Below, in pieces: positions 1 to 9,765 of a DNA stretch of 58,989 bases; the stretch's first letter is position 1; the number at the start of each line of letters is the position of its first letter. The stretch covers positions 1 through 58,989 of the IMG/VR virus record IMGVR_UViG_3300046777_001542. One strand, written 5' to 3'. A program made the position numbers and the translations under genes. The notes beneath the pieces are model-generated. The model was not told the DNA's origin. It saw nothing but the letters and a program-made list of their open reading frames with translations, and did no database searches. The stretch is from a virus.

Positions 1-556
1 TTATATTAAAGTCATAGTATCTTCCTGAATTAAGTCCAGTAATTACCATATCTTGAACTGCGGTTCCAGTAGTATTTCTTTCAGTTATTGGGGTAGTGTT
101 TTCAACAGCAAATGAAAATGTATTTAATGTGGTTGCTACTACTCTTTTTCTTGTAACATTAAATCTTGTAAATGTATTATTAATTGTAACGTAATCACCA
201 ACAGAATAGTTGTGATATTCTGAAGTAAATGTTAATACGTTATTTGCACATACTATTTTAGTAACTGGGTGCTTATAGAATATAAGCTTTCTTGTTGTAC
301 TTCCTGGCCAAAGATCTTTTAAATCTCCGTCTGGGGTAGTTCCGTCTGGGCCAAACATTTGGTACTGAACTAGATATCCATCTGGGTCTACGCCCATGTC
401 TATTTCTTTTACAGAAATTTGTACATTTATATTTGAGTTCTCAGAAATACCTAGATCTGAATTTGATATCTCATGTATTGAAGACGCATACAGAATATCT
501 AATCCTGGAAATGCTCCTGTTGAACCGCCATCTATATTAGCCGCTGCAAGTCTCAT
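1..556 (-). CDS. minor tail / fibre protein, N-terminal part (cut by window edge)
   Basis: Open minus-strand frame running off the left edge; at least 185 residues are visible. The ATG at 556 overlaps the stop of the preceding tail gene (ATGA), so translation is probably coupled. It begins MRLAAANIDGGSTGAFPG and has a beta-rich, Thr/Asn-rich composition with no catalytic motif. Its place directly after the tail-tip gene, at the end of the tail operon, suggests a minor tail or receptor-binding protein. The C-terminus is outside the window, so its family cannot be judged. Confidence 0.7.
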   Translation of the reverse strand, partial: MRLAAANIDGGSTGAFPGLDILYASSIHEISNSDLGISENSNINVQISVKEIDMGVDPDGYLVQYQMFGPDGTTPDGDLKDLWPGSTTRKLIFYKHPVTKIVCANNVLTFTSEYHNYSVGDYVTINNTFTRFNVTRKRVVATTLNTFSFAVENTTPITERNTTGTAVQDMVITGLNSGRYYDFNI

Positions 557-2820
557 ACCCAATCAACCCCTCTTTGTTCCCAACCGCCATCAACAATTGC
601 ATTCATTGGTGTTGATTTATGATCTGCTGGGGTTGTCCCAAGAGCTCCACGTGTTTTAACACGGTACCTTCCAGTAGGCTTGAAGTAGGCTGTTGCCAAA
701 ATATTATTTACATCAATTGACCCTGGTTTAGCAAGAGCAACATATTTATTTATGTCATTTTGTGACGCTATCCAAACAATGTTTTCATCTTCATTAAAAT
801 CAATAAACTGGTACTCAATGGCATCAAACTCTATTACTTCTGAATCAATTAAAAAGTAGCCATTAAAAGCAAAACCACTTTGATATTGGCTATAAGAGTC
901 TCCGCTTGTATTGTTATTAATAACAAGCACTGTATTATCTGCTGGGGTGTCTTTTGAAATGTTTAACTTCAAACCGCCTGCACTTAAAAATGCTGTTGGT
1001 GCTTGAGCCAATTTAGTAGCGTCACCAGTATACTGTGTTGGCACAATTGAATTCCATATAACCTTAACGTTATTTCCAGAAGCAATTTCTTCCTGATTTA
1101 AAGAAATTATATTAGGCAAAACTGATCCTTCTGGCTTTTCATAAAAATTCCATACAGGCGATGTCTGTGAATAAATCTTATCTCTTGTATAAAATTGTAG
1201 TGTATTATTTTGATCAAAAAATGCATTCATCTGTATGTCTCTGCATAAGTCCTGCAGGTGCTCCCAAACTGTTTTTGAATCAGTTGTCCACCAATATCCT
1301 ATTGTTGGAATAGAAGTATCTTTAACTGTTACGACGCCCTTGCTAGATGTTTCAGTAACCATGTTTATATTATAGTTTGTAAATCCAACTGAATCTAGAA
1401 GCCGTCTTATAATCGCAGTTGCAGAATATCCTTCGCATAAAGTATCTGGAGCAACTGACTCCATTAAATACTTTGCTCCATCAAGTGCAATTATTTCTGT
1501 ATCTCCAAAATTATCAATTCTCCAGCTATCCATATAATATGAACCTTGTGGAATCTTATACTCAGTGGCTCCATCATATATTTTAAAATGAGGTCTCATC
1601 TCTGCATTTTTAAATGTATATAAGAAATCAAAATCGGAAGGCCCTCCAATAATAGTTGTCCATGGCTTTTCTCTATTGTATGATCTAATCATAACCTGGT
1701 TTTGATTATAGTTGGATAAAGATATAGTAAGTATATTAGCAGATATCTTTCCTACTGGAAGTATATCAGATGATGAAGAGTTTGAAGATTCTTGAGAAAC
1801 ATTGAATGAAGCAACTGCTGAAGATACATCTTTTACCCAACGTGCAGATATTTCTATTAGACCCATAACACTGTTTCCGCCAGGATTTTTTGCTGTTAAC
1901 GTAATTGATTTAATATACTTTGGAGCTCTATATAAATTATCAGTTGTTGCTCCCCAGTTTGTATCTGTTGCCGTTGGATATAATGATATGTCTCCTCCTG
2001 GGAAGTTTGTATTAAAATTAGGGAATGTAGTAGACTTAGCTGTTCCATCCTTATATGTTATACTGACAGTAATCTCAGTTGGTAGTGCATGATTTTTATC
2101 AAATCTAATTACCACCTTGTTTGCAATAGCTGCTTTTGTTTCAGCAATAGTAGCAGTGCCAGCAGATGTTAGGTAGCCAATTTTTCCTATATTTTTTTCT
2201 ATAATAAACGATGTGCTTGAAGGAACCTCAATTACTGTTCCATTAGTGTTATATGCTGTGTCTGACATACCAGTTATTGTTATTGAATTACCAGTTACAA
2301 ATCCATGTGGTACAGATGTTGTATACTTAACCTTATATCTAGTTCCAGTATTAGAGGCTTCAGCTTTTGTAATTGTAACTGTTGTCTGTACATACTTAAC
2401 TGTTATTGTTGAATCTTTGCCTTCTGGTGATAACCAATACTTATAGAATGTTGAAGGCCCTGGGTAATAAACTCTTGGTGTTGATAAATTATAATAGCTT
2501 GCCTTTGGATCTTTGTATATAAAATTACTTCCGTCTGGCGGTATAACAAAATATTTAACACCAGAAGCCAGTGGTCTAAATGGTTTAATTATTGAATCTA
2601 CTGGGAATAGTTTTTTAAACGGATTAGTTGAGCCCTGCTTAAATCCAGTTATTCCAGCAGTATATTCAGCATCAGTATTAGATGAATAGACAGATATATT
2701 GTCTATCATTGTATTCATGTTATACTCTACTTCACAGCCAGCGCCTATTTGAATTGATGATCTATTTTTTAAAAGGCTTGTAACTGCATCTGTCTCTGCC
2801 TGTGTAGAAAGCGATATCAC
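553..2820 (-). CDS. minor tail protein (tail-tip associated)
   Basis: A 755-residue beta-rich protein. I chose a GTG start at 2820: it overlaps the upstream stop (TAGTG) and has GGAGGA about 8 nt upstream. A longer reading from ATG 2853 would run 34 nt into the upstream gene and lacks a binding site. The middle part (roughly residues 400-560) has a tail-associated look, with segments such as SYYMDSWRIDNFGDTEII. It lies just downstream of the tape measure and the 158-residue tail protein, where siphoviruses encode Dit and Tal/minor tail proteins. Function is inferred mainly from position. No peptidase or lysin motif was seen. Confidence 0.7.
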   Translation of the reverse strand: MISLSTQAETDAVTSLLKNRSSIQIGAGCEVEYNMNTMIDNISVYSSNTDAEYTAGITGFKQGSTNPFKKLFPVDSIIKPFRPLASGVKYFVIPPDGSNFIYKDPKASYYNLSTPRVYYPGPSTFYKYWLSPEGKDSTITVKYVQTTVTITKAEASNTGTRYKVKYTTSVPHGFVTGNSITITGMSDTAYNTNGTVIEVPSSTSFIIEKNIGKIGYLTSAGTATIAETKAAIANKVVIRFDKNHALPTEITVSITYKDGTAKSTTFPNFNTNFPGGDISLYPTATDTNWGATTDNLYRAPKYIKSITLTAKNPGGNSVMGLIEISARWVKDVSSAVASFNVSQESSNSSSSDILPVGKISANILTISLSNYNQNQVMIRSYNREKPWTTIIGGPSDFDFLYTFKNAEMRPHFKIYDGATEYKIPQGSYYMDSWRIDNFGDTEIIALDGAKYLMESVAPDTLCEGYSATAIIRRLLDSVGFTNYNINMVTETSSKGVVTVKDTSIPTIGYWWTTDSKTVWEHLQDLCRDIQMNAFFDQNNTLQFYTRDKIYSQTSPVWNFYEKPEGSVLPNIISLNQEEIASGNNVKVIWNSIVPTQYTGDATKLAQAPTAFLSAGGLKLNISKDTPADNTVLVINNNTSGDSYSQYQSGFAFNGYFLIDSEVIEFDAIEYQFIDFNEDENIVWIASQNDINKYVALAKPGSIDVNNILATAYFKPTGRYRVKTRGALGTTPADHKSTPMNAIVDGGWEQRGVDWV

Positions 2821-3296
2821 TATACTTCCTCCATTGACATTGATATGGTCCAAAAAGAATTAATTCCACGCTTTTGTAGCACTGCGGAAAATTCTGTAAA
2901 TGAAACTGTATAAACTTCTCCTGTTGAAATTGTGTCTTGTGCTGTGCCGTCTTTTGCAAAGTTTAATAATATTCTAAATGTACCTTTGCCTTCATCGCTA
3001 GCGTAAAATCTTCTTAGATCTTCAGCTCCTAGGTTTCCGTCTGCAGTTTGAATTCTTGTGGCTGGAAGCATGTTCCAGGAAACGCTAAATGTCTTTTTAT
3101 CTGCCACAAAGAATTTTCTAAGAGTTCCATTAGCCATTCTTTGAACTTGCTGAATTCTATTTGAGCCTACTGTTATTTCTGATCTATTGTGGTCAGAGAT
3201 TTTAAGCCATGATAATGTGGTGCCTGGGACGGTGGCAAGAACATCTTTTCCCTCTATCTGTAAACCTACACCTTTAGGCAATACTGTATACCCCAT
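2820..3296 (-). CDS. small tail protein downstream of tape measure (Dit-like candidate)
   Basis: A 158-residue protein starting at ATG 3296, overlapping the tape-measure stop by one base (TAATG). It is beta-rich, with aromatic segments such as WLKISDHNRSEITVG and FSVSWNMLPATRIQTADG. Size and location just after the tape measure fit a distal-tail or tail-tip component that caps the tube, but no distinctive motif proves this. Translation is probably coupled to the tape measure upstream and to the minor tail protein downstream. I am confident it is a tail gene, less so of the exact part. Confidence 0.7.
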   Translation of the reverse strand: MGYTVLPKGVGLQIEGKDVLATVPGTTLSWLKISDHNRSEITVGSNRIQQVQRMANGTLRKFFVADKKTFSVSWNMLPATRIQTADGNLGAEDLRRFYASDEGKGTFRILLNFAKDGTAQDTISTGEVYTVSFTEFSAVLQKRGINSFWTISMSMEEV

Positions 3297-6200
3297 TAGA
3301 CTCTAACCTCCAATCCACTTCCTAGTGATCTACTTTCTCCCATGGACTTAACAGATATCTTGTTAAGAGTCTTCATAGAGTCAATAGTCTTTCTAGTTAC
3401 TATATCTGACAATTCATTTATGTCGCAGTCTGCGCCATTTATATTGTTAGTAATATTATATACTGCTCCACCCATTGTAGCATTATTAGCATTAGGATTA
3501 AAGGGGTTCATATTTGCAGGAACAACTGCTTCATTCTTATGTAGCATTGCAAGCATATCTGCTGGAACCATATTTATGCCATTTTCAAATTTAGGTAGAC
3601 TCATCTTTCCTACATATCCACCATTTGCAAAACCATCATCTGAATCTTCTTTAATTCTGCCAAGCATTTCTTTAAGCTTCTTAATGGTCATTGGCTTTAT
3701 TTGTGTATCGCCATGCTTATATGCAACAGCTTGTCTTGCCCATTCAGAAATAATCTTTTTTGTTCTATCTTGCTCACCAAGAGTGTAGTGTGCTGGGTAT
3801 GCGTCTGTTCCAATTTTTCCAAAATATCCATGCATCAATATAGAAGCAAGAGCTCCTTCTTTTGATTTTACTCCGCCGTGAGTTAAAAGTGTTAAGAATG
3901 GATTGCTATCTCCGCCTAATTTTTCACCCCATGCTAAAGAGGTGTTTCCATGCTGCCCAAGGTTTTGTATTCCAGTTAAATTTGAAATAGCTTTTATAGT
4001 GTTTGGGCTTAATGTTTCTGCGGCGCCTCTTTGCATTTCTCTAAATGGCTGATCAATTCCAACTTGTACTTGAGCTTTTCTCATAGCAAGCATGTGTAGT
4101 GCTCTCTGCCCAGTATATGCATCTGTGCCGCCCCAAGTCTCTGCCTCAAAATGCATTTTTTCTCCATCAGTTGTTGTAGCAGGAGCATCCGACTTTTTGA
4201 GTGCTGGCATATTACTGCCTTCTAGTTCATACATAGCAAGAATTTCATCAATTTCAGCATTTGTGTACTCTGGCTTGTTGAGATAAAGAACTTCTTTTGT
4301 TTCAGGAATTTCTGTAATTAATTTTACTTTATCTCCTTCTTTATATAAGCCTCTTTCTTTTAATGCCGCTATATAGTCTTTCTTTGTTCTAAAACCACTA
4401 ATAACACTTGCATCTTTTCTAATAACGGTATGCGGTTTTGAAAATGGTGAAGTTCTCCAAGAATCAAAAGAGCTAAGGGATTCAAAGTCACTTGTTTTAA
4501 GTAAATTGCTCAATGGTGTAACTACTGTTGTATCAGATTTAGACCAGCTTGACCCTCCTCGATGGAACATGCCAGCTCTTACTGCATCCCAAATAGCCCA
4601 GTGTTCTGTAACTCTACCAGACCTGTTCTCATCAACATTTTCCATAGCGCCAGATTTAATAGAATCTTTTATTGGGAAACCAGCATTTGGAGAAACAATG
4701 TTTCCAAACTCATCATATTGAAAACCATAATTGTATTCTCTTACCATTGGTATTTGTGAAAGATCTACGTCTGCGTCTATTCCTCTAGCCTGTGCTCCTT
4801 CTGCAAATTTGTCTGCGTAGGCCTTTTGTATTTTAGTAAGGTATGGACCAAATAGTTTTGTTTTTGCATCTACTGTTGCTGCTGCGGTTTTATCACCAAG
4901 CATAGAGGCTATTAGTGTAGTCACTCCCTTAATGTCAGGGGTTGGATTTAAACCAAGATCAGGATCTTTACTGCTACTTACTTTAGGTAGACCAGCTCTT
5001 AAAGATGCTACTCTAAATGCCTGATCTTCAAGACTTTGCTTGAGAGTAAGTAATTCTTCTAAAGTTTCTTTTGGAAGCTGATCTACTCTCTGACCTGCAA
5101 AACTATATCCTAATGGAAGATCTTTAGCTTTCATTAAGTCTAGGTAAGGTTGTGGTAACTCAGAAACAAGCCCTCTCATATCAAAGCTTTTTGGACCAAA
5201 GCTAGTGGCTGCTGCCCATTTTGTTAAATATTGTATTTCCTCTGGACCCATGTTTTCATATCCACCAGCTTCAAAATTAGCTAACATTGCTGCAAGCTTT
5301 TTGTCTTTTGGCCTCTGTGAAACTAAAAACCCTAGTATTCCTTCTGGTGATGTAGGGATAACTTGACCTACTCTTCCCATAGTAACAAGCTCACTAAAGT
5401 CTTCGCCTGGTCCTTGGTATACTGTGCTTGTTCCTTTAAATGGTCCACCAGTATAAACAGGTATCTTTTTGCCGTTATACTCTAGCCAATCTTCTGTTAC
5501 TGCTTTTGCCAACTGATCAGATACATCTGCTGTTACTTTTATCTTTGGCTTTGACAATACTGATGAGAATTTCTTTTGAGCAAATGGAGCACCAAAACCA
5601 AGTAACGCTGCAGTAATAGCATTTGTAGAATTAGTTTTTAATTTTTTAAGTAGTGGAGCAAACTTTGCACCAATTTTTGGCATAGCCCAATCACCTAATG
5701 GGCCAAATGGTGCAGATACAGCTCCAGTTCCTACAGAGTTTAGAAGTGTTTTCTTTAAACTCATATCAGCTAATGCTTTTTCTGGATCAAATCCCTTTTC
5801 AGTTGCTTTAGAGCCGCCCTTTACTCCGTACTGTGAGCCGTCTCTTATTAAACCAATAAGTCCTTCAGTAAGACCAAGAGCTAATCCAACATATCCAGGT
5901 TTGCCAAGTCCTTTAGCATAAGGTGATCCTGCAAGAGTTCCTTGTAAAGCATTCCATGCTACTCTTCCAATTGCTGCGTTCCATTTATCATAACCAGAAG
6001 CATCTTGATCTGCGCCCCACTTTAATGACATTGCTGTTTCTGCATCTTCCATTAGTTGCCATATAAAACCAGATGCGCCAGCTTTTCCGCCGCTTGCAAA
6101 CATCTTCTTAAATGATGCAAGCCCTCCAAAACCAAATTTAGGAATTTCTACTAAGCCACCATTTGCAAACTTCTTACCGCCTCCAGACAAATACTGCTGA

Positions 6201-9200
6201 AGCATATCTCTAAGGAATATGTTGTCTACGGAATTTCCTCCAAGCAATGATCTAGTTACTTGAGATGCTGCATCTATTTGATGCGGAGCAAGTGGATTAA
6301 ATGCATGCTGTGTTCCTGGAATCCATGGATTTAAAGCTCTTTCAAGATGCTCTGTACTAGTATTTGCTTGACCATATGCCCATGCAAATGGATTGCCAGT
6401 ATTATCTATGCTTGATGCTTCTTTTGATGGAACCTTTATTAAGTCTTTTAAATTCTTTTGTGAAACTAGGCTTGCTAATCGTTCTGCATAAACTGATCTG
6501 TCTGATGAAAGAACTAGTCTATTATTTCGTTTCATTGATTCAAGCAATGCAATTCCAAACAAAGCAGATTTATTTGAACCTGGCAAACCAAATACGGAGT
6601 CTATTGTAGTTTCTCCAGCTAATGGGTTGTGGAATAGTGATGCCTCTCCAGCAACAGCACGGGGACCTCTTGGTGCGTAAGGAATATTAAATATCGATGC
6701 ATACTGATCAGATAATACTGGGGAATGATTACCAATAATAAAGTCTGATCCAAAATCATCTAATGTTTTTCTTGTTACAGTTGATGGCATTGTTTTTGGA
6801 ACCACAGCAGATGCTGCTTTTTTGCCAAACAATGAGCTAATCCATTTTGAAAACTTAGAAGATATTCCTGACAATAATCCGCCAAAGCGATATCCTGGAA
6901 TCATTCCGCCAAGATTTAAGTATCCTGAGTTTAGTGGTATTGAAGAATTTACTCCGACTGCTCCACCATTTGCAAATTTTTGCTGGTTTAGCCCATCAAA
7001 AAAATCTTTACCGTATTGGTTTACAGCAGATGCTCTTATTACATACTCTCCATTTGAAAGGTATGCGGGAATAGAATCAGATGTTCCAGTTCCTGGACCA
7101 GTAACTGACCCTCCTGGCTCAAAGTGTTTTACAGAGCCTCCTCTATTGTATGAAACTACTGTTCCATCTGTGTGATTAGCATTTGCCCAAAGACCAATTG
7201 TGTTTCCAGTTTTATCTATTACAGTGCCATTTGGCATAAATCTATTGCCAGTAGATTGATCAACATGCTCTTTATAAATTGGTTGCCCCATGCTGTCATA
7301 AATCATTTTGCCACCACGAGGTTTTGCTAATGGGTGCTTAAATGATTTATATGATGGCCTTGTGTCTTCTGCTGGTTTTGCTATCGACCATGCTTGAGCA
7401 GTAGTATATGTTTTTCCTTCACCATCTGTATATCTGTTAGGGTCGCCTTCTTTTGGAATTAATTTTACTGGTGCACCTGAAGCATTTGCAAACTTTTTAG
7501 CTGACCCAACTTCTGGCAAGCCAAGAAGTTTTTTGACATACATTCCAAATGAATCTACGTGTGTTCCAAAAGAATCAAAATATTTCTTAGCATATTCTAC
7601 TGCTGAGTTGTTTCCTCCTCCTGGATCATTAACAAGCTTCTTTAAATAGCCTAACCAGTCTGCTGAGCCTGGTTGTGATATCCTCACCCCGCCTGGGCCC
7701 TCCATGTATGTTGCAGCTGTTTTTGGAACACCCTTTGTTAACGAAGCTGCTGCTTTTGCTCCATCTGCATTTATTGCTGCAAGTGCTGAAACATCTGAAC
7801 GTAGGCCCTCTGAAAGAGTTTTAAGCACTCCTTCATCGGTTGTCATGCCAGCTTTTGAAATAGTTGCTGCGATGCTCTGTTGGAGGGATTGAATCTGTGC
7901 GTACTCTTTTTGCCTTCTATTTGCCTCTTCTTGTAATTTATTAGCTCTTTCTTGAAGCTTAACAAGCCTTTCTTGCACAGAAGCTTTTTGAGCTTCAAGC
8001 TTTTTAAGATCAGCATCTCTTTTTTCGTTAATAGAATCTATAGCTAAAGTTTTTTGTCTTTCATTTGTAAGGCTTTGAATATTTAATTGAGACTGTGCGG
8101 CCCTTGACATATCTCCAGCCAAAAGTGCTTGCTGATAATTTAGCTGCTCTTTTTGTACTTCAGTTAAATAGTCTTGCTTATCAGATTGAGACTCAATGGC
8201 TTTAATTCTTGCATCTGCTTCTTCATTAATTTTATCTATCTTTTTATCAATAGCTTTTATTTCTGCGTCGGCATTTTTTTGTGCATTCTTAGTTGCTGCG
8301 TCTGAGGCTTCTTTTGCTTTGTCATAAGCAATTTTAGCTGCGGTACCATAATCTGCAATTGCATCAAGAGGGTTGTTCATTAAGTTTGCATTAGTGGTCA
8401 TTTCAGTAGCAGCTTGTGAAATTGCTGTTACTACCTGCAATAGGTCTTGGGCTTCTTGTCCGCTTAAATCAGATAGGTTGGCTGTAACACCGTTTGTGTA
8501 TAGCTGTATCTTTGCCCATGCATCAACCATACTATCATTTGAACTCAATATATCTTTATATAAAGGATTTTCTTTTACCAAAGTATTTAGTATGTCATCC
8601 CCAATTTCTGTTTGGTTAGACTTAAGAGCGTTCATCTTTTCAATGGTTTCATTTAATGCTTCAATTTGGGTCTTTGCTTTTCCGCCATTCTCTTTTAGTC
8701 CAACTAAGCTTTGGTAGTATAGCTGTATTGCATCAAGACCTCCGCTAAATGATGCAGCTATTTCTTTTTTATCTACATCATCTGCCTTCATTGACTTAAC
8801 AAATGTATCTATTGCTACTCTTGCAGCAGTTGCTCCGTCTACAACCTTTAAGAAGTCTGCTGACGATACGGCTTCTGTAGCCTGTGCAGCTTTATTAGAA
8901 ACAGATATAATGCTATAAATCTCTCTTGCTGCATCTTGTGCAGATTTGCCTGCTGCTACTAACTGAACTTTTAGTGCTGTTGCTGCTTTAGTAACATCAT
9001 TTTTATCAAGATTATTAAACATCTGTACGATGTCGCCCTGCGTTTCTTTAGCCTTTTTCTGTAGGGCATTTAGCTCCTTAACAGACATATTGATTCCGCC
9101 ACCAATAGCTGTAGATCCAGCAGCTTTAACCTTTGCTAACTGGCTTTGTGCTTTTGCCGCATCGGTAGCTTTTTTAATTTTATCTGTAAGGCTTGTATAG

Positions 9201-9733
9201 GCTATTCCAAGCTGCTTTGCTTGTGCTTCATTTACATCAAAAGCTTCTTGAGATGCAAGTCTTGCTTTTCTTGCATTTTCCCATGCTCCATAAGACACTG
9301 TCGCTAATGTTGTTAGCGTGAATATTGCAACTTTACCCCAACCAGGAATTGCCTTTCCTGCAACCTTTAGCTTAGCAAGTGTTTGTCCAAACTTGCCAAT
9401 GTTTTTTTCTGCGGCTGCTACTGCTGTTACTCCGTCTACAACATCATCTGCTGCTGTTGCTGCTTTAGCTGCCTTGGCTGCTTTAGCAACTTTTACTCCT
9501 TTGTAAATTGATCCAGCTGTCATAGCAAGGAATATTGCATTTAAAATAGAATTTGATTTTTCGCTAGCTATTCCTAATTTTTCTAAAGCTTTTGGTAATA
9601 GCATGAATAAAGCTAGGGGTATTGCTTGCTGTGCAACAACACTTCCAACTGGGCCTAGTGCTCCATAGTTATATTTACCTCCTCTAATCATTCCGCCTAA
9701 TGCATGATTAGGAACAATGCCACCACTATTCAT
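3296..9733 (-). CDS. tape measure protein, second (C-terminal) part
   Basis: A 2145-residue protein read from ATG 9733. Features: hydrophobic Ala-rich segments near residues 30-160, a long coiled coil (about 480-640, rich in Glu/Lys/Gln), many glycine hinges of the NGGxVxxFxxGG type, and a C-terminal section ending in Asn-rich sequence. The frame is open upstream of the ATG as far as a stop at 9806-9808. That upstream stretch encodes GGTPYIVGEKGPELFVP, a motif classically found inside tape measures. This suggests the protein is made as an extension of the 1786-residue gene upstream by a -1 frameshift, giving about 3,950 residues. The tape measure sets tail length and passes through the tube. 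Late in the protein there are globular segments I could not identify. Confidence 0.85.
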   Translation of the reverse strand: MNSGGIVPNHALGGMIRGGKYNYGALGPVGSVVAQQAIPLALFMLLPKALEKLGIASEKSNSILNAIFLAMTAGSIYKGVKVAKAAKAAKAATAADDVVDGVTAVAAAEKNIGKFGQTLAKLKVAGKAIPGWGKVAIFTLTTLATVSYGAWENARKARLASQEAFDVNEAQAKQLGIAYTSLTDKIKKATDAAKAQSQLAKVKAAGSTAIGGGINMSVKELNALQKKAKETQGDIVQMFNNLDKNDVTKAATALKVQLVAAGKSAQDAAREIYSIISVSNKAAQATEAVSSADFLKVVDGATAARVAIDTFVKSMKADDVDKKEIAASFSGGLDAIQLYYQSLVGLKENGGKAKTQIEALNETIEKMNALKSNQTEIGDDILNTLVKENPLYKDILSSNDSMVDAWAKIQLYTNGVTANLSDLSGQEAQDLLQVVTAISQAATEMTTNANLMNNPLDAIADYGTAAKIAYDKAKEASDAATKNAQKNADAEIKAIDKKIDKINEEADARIKAIESQSDKQDYLTEVQKEQLNYQQALLAGDMSRAAQSQLNIQSLTNERQKTLAIDSINEKRDADLKKLEAQKASVQERLVKLQERANKLQEEANRRQKEYAQIQSLQQSIAATISKAGMTTDEGVLKTLSEGLRSDVSALAAINADGAKAAASLTKGVPKTAATYMEGPGGVRISQPGSADWLGYLKKLVNDPGGGNNSAVEYAKKYFDSFGTHVDSFGMYVKKLLGLPEVGSAKKFANASGAPVKLIPKEGDPNRYTDGEGKTYTTAQAWSIAKPAEDTRPSYKSFKHPLAKPRGGKMIYDSMGQPIYKEHVDQSTGNRFMPNGTVIDKTGNTIGLWANANHTDGTVVSYNRGGSVKHFEPGGSVTGPGTGTSDSIPAYLSNGEYVIRASAVNQYGKDFFDGLNQQKFANGGAVGVNSSIPLNSGYLNLGGMIPGYRFGGLLSGISSKFSKWISSLFGKKAASAVVPKTMPSTVTRKTLDDFGSDFIIGNHSPVLSDQYASIFNIPYAPRGPRAVAGEASLFHNPLAGETTIDSVFGLPGSNKSALFGIALLESMKRNNRLVLSSDRSVYAERLASLVSQKNLKDLIKVPSKEASSIDNTGNPFAWAYGQANTSTEHLERALNPWIPGTQHAFNPLAPHQIDAASQVTRSLLGGNSVDNIFLRDMLQQYLSGGGKKFANGGLVEIPKFGFGGLASFKKMFASGGKAGASGFIWQLMEDAETAMSLKWGADQDASGYDKWNAAIGRVAWNALQGTLAGSPYAKGLGKPGYVGLALGLTEGLIGLIRDGSQYGVKGGSKATEKGFDPEKALADMSLKKTLLNSVGTGAVSAPFGPLGDWAMPKIGAKFAPLLKKLKTNSTNAITAALLGFGAPFAQKKFSSVLSKPKIKVTADVSDQLAKAVTEDWLEYNGKKIPVYTGGPFKGTSTVYQGPGEDFSELVTMGRVGQVIPTSPEGILGFLVSQRPKDKKLAAMLANFEAGGYENMGPEEIQYLTKWAAATSFGPKSFDMRGLVSELPQPYLDLMKAKDLPLGYSFAGQRVDQLPKETLEELLTLKQSLEDQAFRVASLRAGLPKVSSSKDPDLGLNPTPDIKGVTTLIASMLGDKTAAATVDAKTKLFGPYLTKIQKAYADKFAEGAQARGIDADVDLSQIPMVREYNYGFQYDEFGNIVSPNAGFPIKDSIKSGAMENVDENRSGRVTEHWAIWDAVRAGMFHRGGSSWSKSDTTVVTPLSNLLKTSDFESLSSFDSWRTSPFSKPHTVIRKDASVISGFRTKKDYIAALKERGLYKEGDKVKLITEIPETKEVLYLNKPEYTNAEIDEILAMYELEGSNMPALKKSDAPATTTDGEKMHFEAETWGGTDAYTGQRALHMLAMRKAQVQVGIDQPFREMQRGAAETLSPNTIKAISNLTGIQNLGQHGNTSLAWGEKLGGDSNPFLTLLTHGGVKSKEGALASILMHGYFGKIGTDAYPAHYTLGEQDRTKKIISEWARQAVAYKHGDTQIKPMTIKKLKEMLGRIKEDSDDGFANGGYVGKMSLPKFENGINMVPADMLAMLHKNEAVVPANMNPFNPNANNATMGGAVYNITNNINGADCDINELSDIVTRKTIDSMKTLNKISVKSMGESRSLGSGLEVRV

Positions 9734-9765
9734 TGGTACAAATAGTTCTGGTCCTTTTTCTCCAA